64,000 nucleotides of DNA from Acidimicrobiaceae bacterium (GTDB taxonomy: Bacteria > Actinomycetota > Acidimicrobiia > Acidimicrobiales > UBA8592): assembly GCA_002722525.1 (NCBI GenBank), contig PBMJ01000035.1:1-64000 (forward strand). Direction: 5' to 3'. This document shows, piece by piece, positions 61,397-64,000 of the stretch. Each line of letters opens with the position of its first letter. Position 1 is the stretch's first letter. The notes beneath the pieces are model-generated. The model was given only the letters and a program-made list of their open reading frames with translations. It did not search any database and was not told the origin of the DNA. Made by a program: the position numbers and the translations under genes.

Positions 61397-62305
61397 ATGG
61401 GCTATACCGTTTCAGAGATATTTGAACCCAAACACTGGGATGAAGTTACCGATTTAAAATTCGAAGATATCACCTATCATCGGGCAAAAGATCACGGAAC
61501 GGTTCGCATTGCATTTAACCGTCCAGAGGTTCGAAACGCATTCAGGCCAAAGACTGTAGATGAACTATACCGGGCTTTGGACCACGCAAGGATGAGCACG
61601 GACATTGGCTGCGTGCTTCTGACAGGTAATGGGCCCTCGAATAAAGATGGCGGATGGGCGTTCTGTTCAGGAGGAGATCAACGCATACGGGGGAAAGACG
61701 GATACAGGTATGCCGAAGGTGAGACCTCCGAAACCATCGATCCTGCACGAGTAGGTCGTCTTCATATTCTCGAAGTCCAACGATTAATACGTAACATACC
61801 AAAGCCAGTCATCGCAGTAGTGCCTGGGTGGGCAGTTGGTGGTGGGCATAGTCTTCACGTAGTGTGTGACTTGACTATAGCCAGCAAAGAAAACGCTCTT
61901 TTCATGCAAACAGACACTGATGTCGCAAGTTTTGATGGCGGATTTGGATCTGCCTATCTTGCAAAACACATCGGACAGAAATTTGCAAGAGAAATATTCT
62001 TTCTCGGCAATCAGTATTCTGCAGAAGAAGCCCACAGAATGGGTATGGTCAACGCCGTCGTTCCGCATGATTCATTAGAGGACGAAGCATTGCGGTGGGC
62101 ATCGTTGATTAACCAAAAGTCACCGATGGCTAACCGGATGGCAAAATTCGCTATGAATCTTGTTGATGACGGACTTATTGGGCAGCAGGTGTTTGCTGGA
62201 GAAGCTACTCGCCTCGCATATATGACTGACGAGGCTGAAGAAGGACGAGATGCCTTTTTAGAGAAACGAGAACCTAATTGGGACAAATTCCCTTACCATT
62301 TTTGA
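61397..62305 (+). CDS. menB: 1,4-dihydroxy-2-naphthoyl-CoA synthase
   Basis: The 302-residue crotonase-fold enzyme closes the naphthoquinone ring in menaquinone synthesis. It has the diagnostic WAFCSGGDQRIRGKDGY, GWAVGGGHSLHVVCDLTIAS, TDTDVASFDGGFGSAYLA and the C-terminal EEGRDAFLEKREPNWDKFP. It is closely alike to the actinobacterial MenB. It lies outside any visible men cluster. Its stop is 2 nt from the stop of the convergent P450 gene. Confidence 0.95.
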   Translation: MGYTVSEIFEPKHWDEVTDLKFEDITYHRAKDHGTVRIAFNRPEVRNAFRPKTVDELYRALDHARMSTDIGCVLLTGNGPSNKDGGWAFCSGGDQRIRGKDGYRYAEGETSETIDPARVGRLHILEVQRLIRNIPKPVIAVVPGWAVGGGHSLHVVCDLTIASKENALFMQTDTDVASFDGGFGSAYLAKHIGQKFAREIFFLGNQYSAEEAHRMGMVNAVVPHDSLEDEALRWASLINQKSPMANRMAKFAMNLVDDGLIGQQVFAGEATRLAYMTDEAEEGRDAFLEKREPNWDKFPYHF

Positions 62306-62306
62306 T

Positions 62307-63563
62307 TTAGATTTTGTCGAATGTGAAATGAAGGTCCGTAAAGGATCGAAGAGTGAAGTTTAGATGATGTTGAAAGCTGTTTTTTTCGGGAGTAAAGGAA
62401 AAATTATTCATTCTTTCTAGAATCGTTTGAACAGCAATTCTCTGCTCAAGCCGAGTTAGGCCTGCTCCTGGGCAATGTGTCTCACCAAGTGAGAACGCAA
62501 GGTGGCGATGGCCGTTTGCACGGCTGATGTCAATGTCGACTGGACAACTGAATTGTCGTTCATCACGGTTAGCGGCAGCATACCTTATGTGTATGTGAGA
62601 TCCTTTAGGGATCTCCACACCAGCAATTTCCGTATCTTCTGCTGCATGTCTATCCATCCCCTGTGTCGGAGATTCCAGTCGAAGAACTTCCTCCACGAAA
62701 GATCTAGCTTTTTCAGGGGCATCTCGTAATTCTTTTTGCAAAGTCGGATTTTGAATCAGTAACCACATACCAGAGGTTAAGGCAAAAGTTGTGGTCTCAT
62801 TTCCTCCAATATAAAGGTGGTCAACCATATTGATGATCTCGGCATCGGTCAGCATTCGCGTTTCAGAATGAAGCTTTACTGGATTTTGAACTAGATAAGA
62901 GATGACGTCGTCTCCGGGGTTTTCTCTTCTTTGCTGTATGTGCTGGTGTATGTAGTGTTGAAATTCAACCATATGGCGAGCTGCTTGGCGTTCTTCCTCA
63001 GGAGTCAGCTGTAAAGAGAAAGGGGCGACCCAAGCTTCACTCCACACTTTCAATCTTTGTAGATCTTCTAGTGGGAAACCCATCATGATTGTAATAACCA
63101 TTGAAGGTAACGGCTCTGCGAAACTTTTTACATACTCTACTTCACCATCGTCTATCCACTTATCAATGAGGTCATTTACAATCCCCGTAATTAAATCCGT
63201 TTGCTTCTCAGCTCCTAATACTGAAAAAAAATGGTCAACCATATCCCGGTAACGTCGGTGATCAGGGGGATTTGATCCAAGTACAGTTCTTTTTGGCCAC
63301 CCTTCTTTGAAGGTTTCTAATGCTTCAGGATCTGACATTAAAGGACTAGTTTTTCCTGGCCCCCTGAGGAAGATGTCATTATTTCGAAGCACATGATAAA
63401 TATCTTCATAACGAGTTAGGAAATATGTTTGAGTCTCAGGGACTTGGTATATCGGAGCTTCTTTGCGAAGAAGGTCGTAAGTCGGGTACCAGTTCTCTAT
63501 TGCCTCAGGCGAAAAAACGTCGACGTCACTAATACTTTGAGGATTTCCAGGGCATTCAGACAA
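62307..63563 (-). CDS. Cytochrome P450
   Basis: The 418-residue soluble P450 has the I-helix GGNETTTF, ExxR in EEVLRLESP, a meander region PVDIDISRANGHRHLAF, and the heme-ligating Cys in FSLGETHCPGAG. It oxygenates a hydrophobic substrate with electrons from ferredoxin. It lies 32 nt downstream of a second P450 on the same strand, so the pair may form an operon. Confidence 0.93.
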   Translation of the reverse strand: MSECPGNPQSISDVDVFSPEAIENWYPTYDLLRKEAPIYQVPETQTYFLTRYEDIYHVLRNNDIFLRGPGKTSPLMSDPEALETFKEGWPKRTVLGSNPPDHRRYRDMVDHFFSVLGAEKQTDLITGIVNDLIDKWIDDGEVEYVKSFAEPLPSMVITIMMGFPLEDLQRLKVWSEAWVAPFSLQLTPEEERQAARHMVEFQHYIHQHIQQRRENPGDDVISYLVQNPVKLHSETRMLTDAEIINMVDHLYIGGNETTTFALTSGMWLLIQNPTLQKELRDAPEKARSFVEEVLRLESPTQGMDRHAAEDTEIAGVEIPKGSHIHIRYAAANRDERQFSCPVDIDISRANGHRHLAFSLGETHCPGAGLTRLEQRIAVQTILERMNNFSFTPEKNSFQHHLNFTLRSFTDLHFTFDKI

Positions 63564-63595
63564 AGCTCCCCCCTGTTAAATAAAGTTCTCCTTTG

Positions 63596-64000
63596 TCATC
63601 GGGCGTCAAAGGCAATGTGGAGCTCCTTTAAACCGCGAAGAACAAATGTGTCTTCATATTCAAAGTTGTTTCTTCCATTAATAAGTCGAATATTTTCCAG
63701 TCGCTCGAGTAATTGCTCTACTGCAACTCTGGCTTCAAGTCTTGCCAGCATAGCGCCGATGCAGAAATGTTCGCCGTGTCCGAAAGCTAAATGATCACGC
63801 GCGTTCTCTCGATCAACAGAAAAAGTGTCAGGCTGGCTGAACATGTCAGGGTCCCTATTAGCCGCTGCGAATATTAGCCATATGTGATCGCCTTCTCTTA
63901 GTTGCGTTTCACCGACCGTTGTGTCTTCTTTCGCCATTCGGAAGAGACCACCAACAGGAGCTTCAAACCTGAGGCCCTCTTCAATAAAATTGTCAATCAG
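63596..64000 (-). CDS. Cytochrome P450, C-terminal part (5' cut by window edge)
   Basis: The frame is open from the window edge (EEGLRFEAPVGGLFR) through an internal Met at 63937 to the stop at 63596. It includes LIFAAANRDPDMFSQP, the heme Cys in FGHGEHFCIGAMLARLE, and a C-terminal LRGLKELHIAFDAR. About 135 residues are seen, one third of a P450. It is upstream of the complete P450 in the same direction. The N-terminal two thirds lie outside the window. Confidence 0.9.
   Translation of the reverse strand: MIDNFIEEGLRFEAPVGGLFRMAKEDTTVGETQLREGDHIWLIFAAANRDPDMFSQPDTFSVDRENARDHLAFGHGEHFCIGAMLARLEARVAVEQLLERLENIRLINGRNNFEYEDTFVLRGLKELHIAFDAR

Overview
This window looks like chromosomal DNA of a compact, AT-leaning actinobacterium, most likely a marine Acidimicrobiia-type lineage. 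The sequence evidence is actinobacterial: a mycothione reductase, an M. tuberculosis-like MenB, DUF4193 and DUF2510 proteins, and a block gcvH - garA(FHA) - ftsR(MerR) - bifunctional nuclease - MerR that has the gene order of M. tuberculosis Rv1826-Rv1830. Genes are packed tightly, with 4-nt ATGA junctions and several convergent genes that overlap at their 3' ends. I saw no tRNA, rRNA, CRISPR, insertion sequence or phage gene. No stretch over 300 nt lacks a gene.

Layout. 1-5.4 kb: end of a TatA/B-like gene, tatC, an orphan YegS-type C-terminal domain protein, a 23-codon micro-ORF, a double-domain ThyX-like protein, a DUF4193 zinc-ribbon protein, a GNAT and an unknown basic-linker protein. 5.4-9.4 kb: TPP riboswitch and a thiamine-type ABC importer (thiB, thiP, thiQ). 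9.4-17.3 kb: luciferase-like oxidoreductase, small membrane proteins, a PEP-utilising mobile-domain protein, an MFS exporter, TesB and two SDRs. 17.4-25.3 kb (all minus): LivF, LivG, fused LivHM and a lipoprotein binding protein, preceded by an EchA20-like crotonase, an Ltp4-like thiolase-fold protein and its DUF35 partner. 25.3-36.7 kb: HAD phosphatase, siderophore-interacting-type flavoprotein, CrtC/DUF7064-like protein, a tandem glycine riboswitch driving gcvP, an EchA19-like crotonase, 2-hydroxyacid dehydrogenase, SDR, mtr, aroC. 36.7-41 kb (minus): pgsA, gcvH, garA, ftsR, nuclease, MerR, gcvT. 41-51 kb: HIT protein, DUF2079 membrane protein, a 1905-residue secreted double protease, HAD phosphatase, acyl-CoA ligase. 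51-59.8 kb: HAD, leuS, a probable AhpD-family selenoprotein, J-domain protein, zinc ribbon, murF, DUF2510, M23 peptidase. 59.9-64 kb: IPNS-like oxygenase, ABM-like protein, menB and two cytochromes P450, the last cut by the window edge.

Themes. Glycine cleavage (gcvP, gcvT, gcvH) is split between a riboswitch-controlled gene and the garA/ftsR block. Several acyl-CoA enzymes resemble steroid-catabolic proteins of mycobacteria (EchA19, EchA20, Ltp4 with DUF35), next to a complete Liv-type importer, which suggests uptake and breakdown of a polycyclic or branched carboxylate.

The most exciting observation is at 54919-55785. An AhpD/carboxymuconolactone-decarboxylase-family gene has an in-frame TGA exactly where the second Cys of its CxxC motif belongs. 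A hairpin follows whose stem, bulged U and loop reproduce the geometry of the E. coli fdhF SECIS. It is best read as a CxxU selenoprotein that ordinary gene calling would truncate.
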